Shown: piece by piece, positions 1-6,750 of the stretch | Position numbering within the stretch: position 1 is the first letter of the stretch | How the letters are laid out: each line of letters begins with the position of its first letter | Assembly: GCA_947461185.1 (NCBI GenBank) | Contig: CANHJY010000108.1 | Span: forward strand, 1-6,750 | Direction of reading: 5' to 3' | Length of the DNA: 6,750 bases | Source of the DNA: Flavobacteriales bacterium | GTDB taxonomy: Bacteria > Bacteroidota > Bacteroidia > Flavobacteriales_D > Crocinitomicaceae | The notes under the pieces: generated by a model | What the model saw: the letters and a program-made list of their open reading frames with translations, nothing else | What the model was told of the DNA's origin: nothing | Database searches by the model: none | Made by a program: the position numbers and the translations under genes

Positions 1-1269
1 GGTAAAAACTCTTTGGGGAAGTCTATTGCTGAAGCATTGGGAAGAAAGTATATTCGCATGTCTTTAGGAGGTGTTCATGATGAATCTGAGATTCGCGGCC
101 ACAGAAAAACATATATTGGGGCAATGCCAGGAAGAATTATTCAAAGTATCAAAAAATCTGGAATTGCTAATCCTGTCTTTGTACTTGACGAAATCGATAA
201 ATTAGGTAGGAGTAATCATGGAGATCCTTCATCCGCTTTGTTAGAGGTTCTTGATCCTGAGCAAAATGCGACCTTTTACGATAATTATGTCGAGACAGAG
301 TTTGATCTTTCAAAAGTTATGTTTGTCGCTACGGCGAACAGCATGTCCACTGTTCAAGGTCCGCTAAGAGATCGGATGGAAATTATTGAAGTAAATGGTT
401 ATACACTTGAAGAGAAAATAGAGATAGCCAAACGCCATCTTTTACCAAAGCAAATAGAAGAACATGGAATCGGTAAAAAGGATATCTCCGTTGATAAAAA
501 AGTACTTGAAAAGTTAATCGAAGAGCATACCAATGAATCTGGGGTTCGTGGTTTGGATAAAATGATTGCTAAGCTCGTGAGAAATAGAGCAAGAGAAATC
601 GCAATGGATGAAAAATTTGATTCGAAAATAACGACCGAAGATTTATTTAAATATTTGGGTGCTGGACGTTCAAAAACCAAATACATTTCAAATGAAGTTG
701 CAGGAGTTGTTACAGGTTTAGCTTGGACTTCAGTTGGCGGAGAAATATTGTTTATAGAATCTTCAATTACGAAGGGTAAAGGTAAATTAACTTTGACAGG
801 TAACTTAGGCGATGTTATGAAAGAATCCGCTGTTATTGCACTAGAGTTTTTGAAAGCACATTCTAAATTACTTGGTTTGGATCAAAATGTTTTTGATGAA
901 CATAATGTACATATTCATGTTCCCGAAGGTGCAACACCTAAAGATGGGCCAAGTGCAGGAATTACTATGTTAACAGCTTTGGCATCTTTGTTCACGCAAC
1001 AACGTGTTAAAAAGAATTTAGCAATGACTGGTGAAATTACCCTACGTGGAGATGTACTTCCAGTTGGAGGTATAAAGGAAAAAATATTAGCTGCGAAAAG
1101 AGCAGGAATAAATGAAATTATTCTCTGTGCAAAAAATAGAAAAGATATAGATGAAATCAATCCAGAGTACTTAAAAGGAATGACTTTTCATTTTGTAGAA
1201 AAAATGACCGAGGTTCTTGATTTGAGTTTAACTGATAAAAAAGTTAAAAATCCACTAATAATTTCCTAA
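1..1269 (+). CDS. lon: ATP-dependent protease Lon (La), C-terminal part; 5' end outside window
   Basis: Lon is a cytoplasmic homo-hexameric AAA+ serine protease that unfolds and degrades damaged and some regulatory proteins. The reading frame is open from base 1, so the true start lies upstream; a TTG at base 13 is an internal Leu codon. The visible 422 residues are about half of a usual Lon (roughly 800 residues); the N-terminal substrate-binding domain is missing. Numbering from base 1, the end of Walker A is residues 1-4 (GKNS), Walker B is VLDEID with D63/E64, the sensor-1 Asn is N113, the arginine finger is R125 in LRDRME, and the sensor-2 Arg is R183 in GVRGL. The protease domain follows, with catalytic Ser318 in PKDGPSAG and catalytic Lys361 in GGIKEK, spaced 43 residues apart as in E. 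coli Lon (S679/K722). The gene ends with TAA. The oddity is Asn where Walker A normally has Thr or Ser. The family assignment is near certain. It converges on the next gene with overlapping stops, and no terminator hairpin is visible after the stop. Confidence 0.97.
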   Translation, partial: GKNSLGKSIAEALGRKYIRMSLGGVHDESEIRGHRKTYIGAMPGRIIQSIKKSGIANPVFVLDEIDKLGRSNHGDPSSALLEVLDPEQNATFYDNYVETEFDLSKVMFVATANSMSTVQGPLRDRMEIIEVNGYTLEEKIEIAKRHLLPKQIEEHGIGKKDISVDKKVLEKLIEEHTNESGVRGLDKMIAKLVRNRAREIAMDEKFDSKITTEDLFKYLGAGRSKTKYISNEVAGVVTGLAWTSVGGEILFIESSITKGKGKLTLTGNLGDVMKESAVIALEFLKAHSKLLGLDQNVFDEHNVHIHVPEGATPKDGPSAGITMLTALASLFTQQRVKKNLAMTGEITLRGDVLPVGGIKEKILAAKRAGINEIILCAKNRKDIDEINPEYLKGMTFHFVEKMTEVLDLSLTDKKVKNPLIIS

Positions 1270-2708
1270 AATAATAGCTTGTAACACGTTTTTTCTGAAT
1301 TTGTTTTTCGGAATAGTTGACCGTCAAGTTGTTCAGTAAGATTTTCGACTAGCATCATTCCGAGACTATCCTCTTTGATTTTTGATTCTGTATCAAATCC
1401 ATTACCATCATCTTTATATAGTAGTTCGTATTTAGAATTGTACATGAAACTCAATTGAATATAAATACTGCCATTTTTTCTGTTTTTAAAGCCATGCTTT
1501 ATTGAGTTGGTAACTAATTCATTGATAAGCAAACCTAATGGAATTGCTTTATCTAAGGAAAACCTTATTTCATCGGTTTTTAAAAACAACGCTATTTCTT
1601 GCGCTGGAGCCTTAAATGAATTTATGATGTCATTTATTAATTTATTTAAATATGATCTGAAGTCGATGGTATTGAAATTCGGCGATTGGAAAAGTAGGTC
1701 GTGGACAGATGCCATAGATTTTATGCGTTGCTGACTTTCCGAAAATAAAGACTTTAAATTATCATCATCAATTAGATTCGATTGTAAGTTGAGCATGCTG
1801 GAAATAATCTGCATGTTGTTCTTTACGCGGTGATGTAGTTCTTTTAAAAGAATATCTTTTTCTTCTATTATTTTAAAAACTTTTTCTTTACAAAGCTTAA
1901 TTTCTGTAACATCTATTGATATACCTTCTATTCGGATTAATTCTCCGTTTTTATTAAATATCTTTTCTGTGGTTTCTTTAATCCATTTTACCTTACCGGA
2001 TGGCAATATATGTTCTATGTCAAGTATTTCTTCTCTATATTTTTTATTGGTGTTGATTTTTTGCCAATGACAAGGGTTTTCATTAAATGTATTGTTATGT
2101 TTGATTTCAAGTTTATGAACGCTTATATCAGGTTGATTAGATTCATAAATAGCAAACATTTCTCTAGACCACGTTAATTCTAAAGTAAACAGATTATAAC
2201 TCCAGAAACCAATTTTTACCAAATCCTGAAGGTAGCTAATTTGGTTTTTATGATTTTTAGATGTGATTTTAATGAATGATTCTTTTGAAATGTCCTTGGC
2301 TGTGGCATAAATGCATTTTTTTTGCTCATCAAAGGTTCCCCTCCATTCAAAATTTATGATATCACCATTTGACTTTATGTAACGATTTTTGAAGGAATGA
2401 ATATAATTCTTTTCCATAAAAAGATATTTTAACACCTCTAGTGTTGTTTGAATATCATCTGGATGAATAAAATGAGTGTATGGTTGGGAAAGGATGAACT
2501 CCCTAGAATAACCTAATGTATTGCAAAAATTAGTGTTGACGTAGTGAAATTTTCCATCCAAACCTGCAATGCAGATTAAATTTCCTGATTGATTATTTAA
2601 AGAATGCTCAAATTCATTTAGGGTACATGACTTTCCAGTAATATCGTTAACTGAATTAACAGTATAACCACTGGGATTGCCTTTTGGCAATTTTACAGTA
2701 GGTTTCAT
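1266..2708 (-). CDS. Cytoplasmic PAS-PAS sensor histidine kinase, HisKA_2 type
   Basis: The 480-residue product is a two-component sensor kinase. It begins with a PAS domain at about residues 33-145 ([17 protein letters not shown], then HPDD, ending ATAKDISKE). A second, weaker PAS/PAC unit lies at about 155-272 ([16 protein letters not shown], ending [11 protein letters not shown]). The dimerisation and phosphoacceptor region at about 283-365 carries ELHHRVKNN, so the phosphorylated His is H292 or H293; this H-box is typical of HisKA_2 kinases. The HATPase domain follows, with N-box N396/E397/N401, G1 box DDGNGF at 433-438 and SLGM at 448-451. No signal peptide, membrane helix or receiver domain is visible, so it should sense a soluble signal inside the cell and pass phosphate to a regulator encoded elsewhere. 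The ligand cannot be predicted. The ATG at 2708 is the first Met in frame and has no Shine-Dalgarno, which is usual in Bacteroidota. The TAG stop overlaps the lon stop. The last domain ends very close to the C-terminus, so nothing extra follows the kinase core. Confidence 0.92.
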   Translation of the reverse strand: MKPTVKLPKGNPSGYTVNSVNDITGKSCTLNEFEHSLNNQSGNLICIAGLDGKFHYVNTNFCNTLGYSREFILSQPYTHFIHPDDIQTTLEVLKYLFMEKNYIHSFKNRYIKSNGDIINFEWRGTFDEQKKCIYATAKDISKESFIKITSKNHKNQISYLQDLVKIGFWSYNLFTLELTWSREMFAIYESNQPDISVHKLEIKHNNTFNENPCHWQKINTNKKYREEILDIEHILPSGKVKWIKETTEKIFNKNGELIRIEGISIDVTEIKLCKEKVFKIIEEKDILLKELHHRVKNNMQIISSMLNLQSNLIDDDNLKSLFSESQQRIKSMASVHDLLFQSPNFNTIDFRSYLNKLINDIINSFKAPAQEIALFLKTDEIRFSLDKAIPLGLLINELVTNSIKHGFKNRKNGSIYIQLSFMYNSKYELLYKDDGNGFDTESKIKEDSLGMMLVENLTEQLDGQLFRKTNSEKTCYKLLF

Positions 2709-2787
2709 TTTTAATAGGTAGTGTTAAGGTAAAGCGTTTATACGCCTCAGAAAAGTATGATTTTTCTAAATACAAACACTAAAATTT

Positions 2788-2820
2788 AAAAAAAAATACC
2801 TATTACGTTTATTTTTTTTT
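2788..2820 (-). terminator. A/T-only inverted repeat, possible terminator of the Asp-box gene
   Basis: Nine A plus TA at 2788-2798 is matched exactly by TA plus nine T at 2810-2820, giving a perfect 11-bp inverted repeat around an 11-nt loop. It begins 23 bp beyond the stop of the minus-strand gene ending at 2844. Read on the minus strand, the second arm ends in a run of nine U, as in an intrinsic terminator. The stem has no G-C pair and would be weak, so this is only a candidate. The symmetry means it could act on either strand. Confidence 0.35.
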
Positions 2821-2843
2821 ACGAATATTCATGTTAGTTTTTC

Positions 2844-5800
2844 TCAATCCCATTTTAAATTCGATTTTTCAAGAATTGGAACGCCTTGATTAATAAGTTC
2901 TTCTTGAAGTGTATTAATTTTTATCAATAGTGGCGAAAGTTGATTACGGAATAAATTATATTCCTCTTTTACGATTTCAAGAATTCTTTGTTGTGTAGAT
3001 GTCACCTTGTATGTATTGTCGTAAAGTGAATATTCAAGAAGCCCAAAACGTTGAGAAAAACCTGGGTAGGTTTCAAATTCCCTTGATGTTTTTAGGCCAT
3101 CACCATTCATTAATATACCGCAAGAGTCTAAACTTAAGTTAATTTCTCTTGCCAATTCCAGGTTTCCAATATTGGTGTTTGGATATTCTTTTAATGCATA
3201 AATGATTGTATTTATTCTAGATTGCGCAGCCTGCAAAATTGAAGAAGCATTATTGATCATTTTAGCCGTTGCTGCTATGTCCTCTTTAAAAACATCCACT
3301 TCATTAGCATAAGTGACGTTATATTCTTTTTCAAACAATGGCTTAACATTAAAATCTAAATCATTGCTAATCGTGTCGACTTTTCCATCTTTGACCAAGA
3401 ATACGTCTAATGTATATTTTCCTGTTGATACTAGGAATCCATTATTTTTGTCCGATGTTGTACCAATGTTTACCGGATTCGAAGAGGTAGATCTGAGATT
3501 CCATGTTATACGCTGAATTCCTTTTTGTGGACTTGTAATGATCCTTCTGATTTCATTCTTTTTGCTATCGGAAATTACAAGAATCAACTGTGCATTATCT
3601 TCGTTCTTTTCTGCTCGCAGATCATCAAAGGTTGGGTAGAATACATCGGATTTACTTTTTTCCAATTCTTTTTCTTTTTCAATACGCGTGTTTTTAAGCG
3701 TTTTGTCTTGATCTTTTATATAAATTGTAAAAGTGGCTCCAAATGCTGGGTTAGAAGATGACCATAAGTTGGCACCTTGAAATCCTGTGCCTTCCAATCC
3801 AAGTGGATCAGCTTGAATATAAAGTAGGGCATCTTTGATTGGAAATACATGACCTTTCTTTTCTAAATTCTCCGAGGTTAAAAGTCGTAAAGGGCTGTAA
3901 TTATCTAGGACATAAAAACCTCTTCCAAATGTAGCCGCAACCAAATCATTTTCTCTTTTTTGAATGTCTAAATCATAAACTGCAACTGTTGGTAAACCAC
4001 TTATTTTAATCCAATTTTCACCTCCATTATTAGAAAAATAAGCTCCAAATTCGGTTCCCACAAAAAGTAAGTTGGGGTCAAAATGATCTTGTTTAATGCA
4101 ATAAACAGAACCTCTTTGTGGTAAATCAGATGCAATACTTACCCAAGATTTACCTTTATCAATACTTTTCAATAAGTAAGGTTTAAAATCTCCAGAACGA
4201 TGATTGTTAAATACTGCGTAAACTGTAGACTCATCATGCAAAGAAGCCGTAATCATATTAACTCTTGTAAATTCTGGCACTCCTGTAAAAGAGCTGTATT
4301 TTGTCCAATTTTGACCGTCATCCTCTGAAACTTGAATCAATCCATCGTCAGTTCCGATATAAAGGAGTCCTTTTCTTTTTGGTGATTCATCTAAGGCAAC
4401 AATATTTCCATAGATAGTAGTCGACCCATTTTTCATAATCGCATCAATCGACCAAACTTGATCCATGACTTCCAATTTGTTTCGATCAATTTGTCGAGTT
4501 AGATCAGGTGAAATGGTTTGCCAATCATCACCTTTATTGGTTGATTTAAAAAGTTTGTTAGCGGCAAAGTACAAAGTTTTGTTATCGTGATTGGAAACAA
4601 TTAACGGTGCGTCCCAATTCCATCTATAGGCATCTTCGCCCTTCCCTGGTTGTGGTTGAATAAAGAATTTTTCACCTGTTTTTTTGTCATATCGTATCAG
4701 CCAACCGTATTGAGCTTGAGCATACGCTGTATTGGGGTCTAATGGATCAGTTGCAGATTCAAAGCCGTCTCCGCCATTCGTAATAAACCAATCAGAATTG
4801 AGGATTCCTGCTACATTATTTGTAGCGGATGGTCCCCCCATTGAATTGTTATCCTGAGTTCCACCATATATGTTGTAAAAAGGTAAAGCATTGTCTGTCA
4901 CCACCTTATAAAACTGAATAATTGGTAAATTGGAATAATAATACCATTGCTTAGCCGAATTATAGGTTTCGTAAATACCACCATCGCAACCTGCTATCCA
5001 ATGTTCTGTATTGTCAGGATCTACCCATAAAGCATGATTATCAACGTGTTTTTGATGTTCACCCGTTGGTTTAAAAGTTGTTCCGCCATCTTCCGTGTGA
5101 TGCATGTAAGTATCCATGGCAAATACTTTATCCTTATCCTTAGGATCGCAAATAATTTCTTGATAATAATTCCCACTTGTACTAAATCCAGACATTTTGC
5201 TCCATGATTCTCCTTTATTTGTGGAACGAAAGAATCCACCTTTATCATATTTCCCTTCAATAATCGCATATACAATATTTGGATCTACTGGCGACACAGC
5301 AAGCCCGATTCTTCCCATTTCACCTTTAGGTAATCCATTGGTGATTTCTCGCCAAGTTGTTCCGCCATCCTCTGATTTATAAAAAGTGGATTCCGGACCA
5401 CCACCAATATACGTCCATTCATGTCTTCTACGTTGGTGCGCAGCTGCATATAATATTTGAGGATTTGTAGGATCAATTGCTATTTCAGAAATACCTGTTT
5501 CATCAGAAATAAACAAAGTTCTTGTCCAAGTTTTACCACCATCAGTAGTTTTGTAAACTCCACGTTCACCGCCTGAACTCCAAAGAGGGCCATATGCAGC
5601 AACCCAAACAGTATTTTCATCTGTGGGGTGAATAATAATATTTCCAATATGCTCTGATTTTTGCAATCCCATATTTTCAAAAGAATTGCCCCCATCTATT
5701 GATTTATATACTCCATCACCATATGCTGCAGAGCGTTGATTATTATTTTCGCCCGTACCCACCCATATAGTATTTGGATTACTCGCAGCAATCTCGACGC

Positions 5801-6098
5801 ATGATGTGGAAAACGAACCGTAATTATCAAAAATTGGTGTAAATGTTGATCCATGATTGCTTGTCATCCAAACTCCAGAAGATGCCCCTGCAATATACCA
5901 AATGTCTTTGTTAGTGGGATGTATAGCAAAGTCAGCAATCCTTCCAGATGTTAAAGCAGGGCCAATTGATCTAATTGAAAGACCCGAAACAGTTGATGCG
6001 TCAAAGAGTGGCTTTGAAGAATCATCTTTAGATTTTTTTTGAGAATAGGATAATTGAATTCCTGATAGAAAAACGATGATTATAAATATTTTATTCAT
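2844..6098 (-). CDS. Secreted multi-Asp-box beta-propeller protein (sortilin/VPS10-like, BNR repeat)
   Basis: The 1084-residue product starts with a Sec signal peptide (MNKIFIIIVFLSGIQLSYS, cut probably before Q20). It has no lipobox Cys, so it is periplasmic or secreted rather than a lipoprotein. Residues from about 40 to 735 form beta-propeller repeats with ten Asp-box hairpins (S/T-x-D/N-x-G-x-x-W/F) starting near 79, 133, 184, 242, 292, 335, 519, 591, 645 and 689. Phrases such as DPNIVYA and GVYKTTDGGKTW are typical of sortilin N-terminal/VPS10-like proteins of Bacteroidota. Such proteins are often labelled glycosyl hydrolase, but Asp boxes are structural and I see no basis for naming a catalytic activity. 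About 855-920 resembles the Ig-like segment common in this family (ITWNLRS, then STGKYTLDVFLVKDGK). About 935-1080 looks helical. The C-terminus (SNLKWD) does not look like a type IX secretion sorting domain. The ATG at 6098 directly opens the signal peptide. The length is normal for the family, the gene is intact, and its substrate or partner is unknown. Confidence 0.9.
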   Translation of the reverse strand: MNKIFIIIVFLSGIQLSYSQKKSKDDSSKPLFDASTVSGLSIRSIGPALTSGRIADFAIHPTNKDIWYIAGASSGVWMTSNHGSTFTPIFDNYGSFSTSCVEIAASNPNTIWVGTGENNNQRSAAYGDGVYKSIDGGNSFENMGLQKSEHIGNIIIHPTDENTVWVAAYGPLWSSGGERGVYKTTDGGKTWTRTLFISDETGISEIAIDPTNPQILYAAAHQRRRHEWTYIGGGPESTFYKSEDGGTTWREITNGLPKGEMGRIGLAVSPVDPNIVYAIIEGKYDKGGFFRSTNKGESWSKMSGFSTSGNYYQEIICDPKDKDKVFAMDTYMHHTEDGGTTFKPTGEHQKHVDNHALWVDPDNTEHWIAGCDGGIYETYNSAKQWYYYSNLPIIQFYKVVTDNALPFYNIYGGTQDNNSMGGPSATNNVAGILNSDWFITNGGDGFESATDPLDPNTAYAQAQYGWLIRYDKKTGEKFFIQPQPGKGEDAYRWNWDAPLIVSNHDNKTLYFAANKLFKSTNKGDDWQTISPDLTRQIDRNKLEVMDQVWSIDAIMKNGSTTIYGNIVALDESPKRKGLLYIGTDDGLIQVSEDDGQNWTKYSSFTGVPEFTRVNMITASLHDESTVYAVFNNHRSGDFKPYLLKSIDKGKSWVSIASDLPQRGSVYCIKQDHFDPNLLFVGTEFGAYFSNNGGENWIKISGLPTVAVYDLDIQKRENDLVAATFGRGFYVLDNYSPLRLLTSENLEKKGHVFPIKDALLYIQADPLGLEGTGFQGANLWSSSNPAFGATFTIYIKDQDKTLKNTRIEKEKELEKSKSDVFYPTFDDLRAEKNEDNAQLILVISDSKKNEIRRIITSPQKGIQRITWNLRSTSSNPVNIGTTSDKNNGFLVSTGKYTLDVFLVKDGKVDTISNDLDFNVKPLFEKEYNVTYANEVDVFKEDIAATAKMINNASSILQAAQSRINTIIYALKEYPNTNIGNLELAREINLSLDSCGILMNGDGLKTSREFETYPGFSQRFGLLEYSLYDNTYKVTSTQQRILEIVKEEYNLFRNQLSPLLIKINTLQEELINQGVPILEKSNLKWD

Positions 6099-6114
6099 AA
6101 ATTACTGTAAAGCT

Positions 6115-6122
6115 CAAAAATA
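6115..6122 (-). promoter_or_regulatory. Candidate Bacteroidota -7 promoter box for the Asp-box gene
   Basis: On the minus strand this reads TATTTTTG, a perfect match to the TAnnTTTG -7 element of the Bacteroidota primary sigma factor. It ends 16 nt before the ATG at 6098, which implies a very short leader. No clean TTTG -33 element sits at the usual distance; the nearest is a weak TTTA at 6147-6150, about 24 nt away. In such AT-rich DNA the match could be chance. Confidence 0.35.
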
Positions 6123-6180
6123 GCCATTTTGAAATTATTAATGTACTAAAGTATTTTTAGAATTTAACTTTACTGGTAGA

Positions 6181-6212
6181 TTGAAATTTAGAAGGTTAAA
6201 ATTGTAACTTTT
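6181..6212 (+). promoter_or_regulatory. Weak candidate promoter for the TPR-like gene
   Basis: TAACTTTT at 6205-6212 matches the Bacteroidota -7 consensus TAnnTTTG except for its last base. An ATTG at 6180-6183 could be a degenerate -33 box, 21 nt upstream. This would leave a leader of roughly 35-40 nt before the ATG at 6256. The position in the divergent spacer is sensible, but both boxes are imperfect. Confidence 0.2.
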
Positions 6213-6255
6213 CACTCATTTGTTCGATATAAATTGTCTTCTTCAAATTGACATA

Positions 6256-6750
6256 ATGAAAAAATTTTATTTGCTTATTCTCTTAATGAATATTTCAATT
6301 ATTCATGCTCAGGAGGATGCCAATCTTTCTTGCGAAAATCCATCCAAAAAAATACTAAAAATCCTTGATAAGGCAAAAGACAGTGAAAATGACAAGGATG
6401 CTGTCGAACTTTATAAATCCGCTTTGGCAGAAGCTACAGATAACGCAAAAGTCAATTATGAATATGCTATGTTTTTGTATGATATGGGGCAGCGTTACTA
6501 CGAAAAACAAACAAATACCTCTATGGCAGAAAAATGTTTTGCACTTGCTGCTGAATTATTTGAAGAAACCTTAACCTTATGCGAAGACTATCATGCCAAT
6601 TGCAGTTATTGTCTCGGAGTAATTAACTATGGATTAATGAATGATGAAGAGGCGATCAAATGGTTTAAAGTGTTCAAAGATTTCAGATCTGACGATGTCT
6701 CTAAATTTCCTGATGATTATGATAAAAAATTAAAGGATGTTTCAGAGGTA
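6256..6750 (+). CDS. Exported TPR-like protein, N-terminal part; 3' end outside window
   Basis: The frame opens with ATG at 6256 and stays open for 165 codons to the window edge, so the stop is not visible. Residues 1-18 (MKKFYLLILLMNISIIHA) are a signal peptide, with cleavage probably before Q19 and no lipobox Cys at that site. The mature part is rich in helix-turn-helix repeats resembling TPR or Sel1 units, at about 47-77 (AVELYKSALAEA, then YEYAMFLYDMG), 89-108 and 113-143 (CSYCLGVINYGLMNDEEAIKWFKVF). Three Cys cluster at C109, C116 and C119, with others at C26 and C94. In Bacteroidota this kind of start (signal peptide, TPR, then a segment like KFPDDYDKKLKDVSEV) often leads into PD40/WD40-like beta-propeller repeats and sometimes an OmpA-like domain. 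That continuation is inferred from memory of the family and is not seen here. The role is probably envelope-associated protein-protein interaction. It is transcribed divergently from the Asp-box gene. Confidence 0.82.
   Translation, partial: MKKFYLLILLMNISIIHAQEDANLSCENPSKKILKILDKAKDSENDKDAVELYKSALAEATDNAKVNYEYAMFLYDMGQRYYEKQTNTSMAEKCFALAAELFEETLTLCEDYHANCSYCLGVINYGLMNDEEAIKWFKVFKDFRSDDVSKFPDDYDKKLKDVSEV

Noticed and set aside
13..15. TTG at base 13 as a start codon for lon
   Set aside because: The frame is open to base 1 and encodes the conserved GK(N)SLGKS motif across this codon, so it is an internal Leu.
399..1160. Antisense open frames of 95 and 81 codons inside lon
   Set aside because: They lie wholly within the conserved AAA+ and protease coding region, have low-complexity Ser/Phe/Ile-rich translations and show no domain; they are shadows.
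1317..1327. TTGAC-C-GTCAA palindrome near the 3' end of the kinase gene, considered as a terminator or operator
   Set aside because: It lies within codons of the HATPase domain (LDGQL), has a 1-nt loop that cannot fold as a hairpin, and is short enough to be chance.
2750..2776. Possible kinase promoter: TTTG at 2776-2773 and TACTTTTC at 2757-2750 on the minus strand
   Set aside because: The spacing is only 15 nt against the usual 19 or so, and the -7 box misses its final G; too weak to list as a feature.
5021..5695. Three successive same-frame minus-strand open frames within the Asp-box gene
   Set aside because: Only two stops interrupt about 675 bp in this alternative frame, but the translations are frame-shifted copies of the Asp-box repeats (recurring MAEQL). 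The main frame is intact across the region, so this is not a broken gene.
6365..6574. 69-codon plus-strand open frame near the right edge
   Set aside because: It overlaps in another frame with the signal-peptide-bearing TPR-like gene, which is open from 6256 to the window end and gives a far more protein-like translation.

Overview
The window looks like an ordinary chromosomal stretch from an AT-rich member of the Bacteroidota. Three things suggest this: the Lon fragment reads like Bacteroidota Lon, the genes lack Shine-Dalgarno sequences, and one gene is preceded by a perfect match to the Bacteroidota -7 promoter element (TAnnTTTG). The secreted BNR/sortilin-like protein and the HisKA_2 sensor kinase also fit that phylum. 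This is inferred from sequence character alone; the genus cannot be named.

Layout. Bases 1-1269 (+) are the C-terminal half of the ATP-dependent protease Lon, cut by the left edge inside its Walker A motif. It meets a convergent gene at 1266-2708 (-), a soluble PAS-PAS-HisKA_2-HATPase histidine kinase, and the two stop codons overlap by 4 bp. A 135-bp spacer (2709-2843) holds an A/T-only 11-bp inverted repeat that could end transcription from the next gene. Bases 2844-6098 (-) are one large gene for a secreted 1084-residue multi-Asp-box beta-propeller protein (sortilin/VPS10-like, often annotated as a BNR-repeat glycosyl hydrolase). A 157-bp divergent spacer (6099-6255) carries candidate promoters. 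Bases 6256-6750 (+) are the start of an exported TPR-like protein that runs off the right edge.

How the genes work together. Nothing shows that these four genes form one system. Lon is cytoplasmic protein quality control, the kinase is a cytoplasmic sensor with no response regulator in view, and the other two are exported proteins of unclear role. The two minus-strand genes could be partly co-transcribed, but the spacer and inverted repeat argue against a tight operon. I found no RNA gene, mobile element, CRISPR array or defence-like cluster, and no convincing undescribed system. The points most worth checking are the unusual Walker A residue in Lon, the overlapping convergent stops, and the large Asp-box protein.
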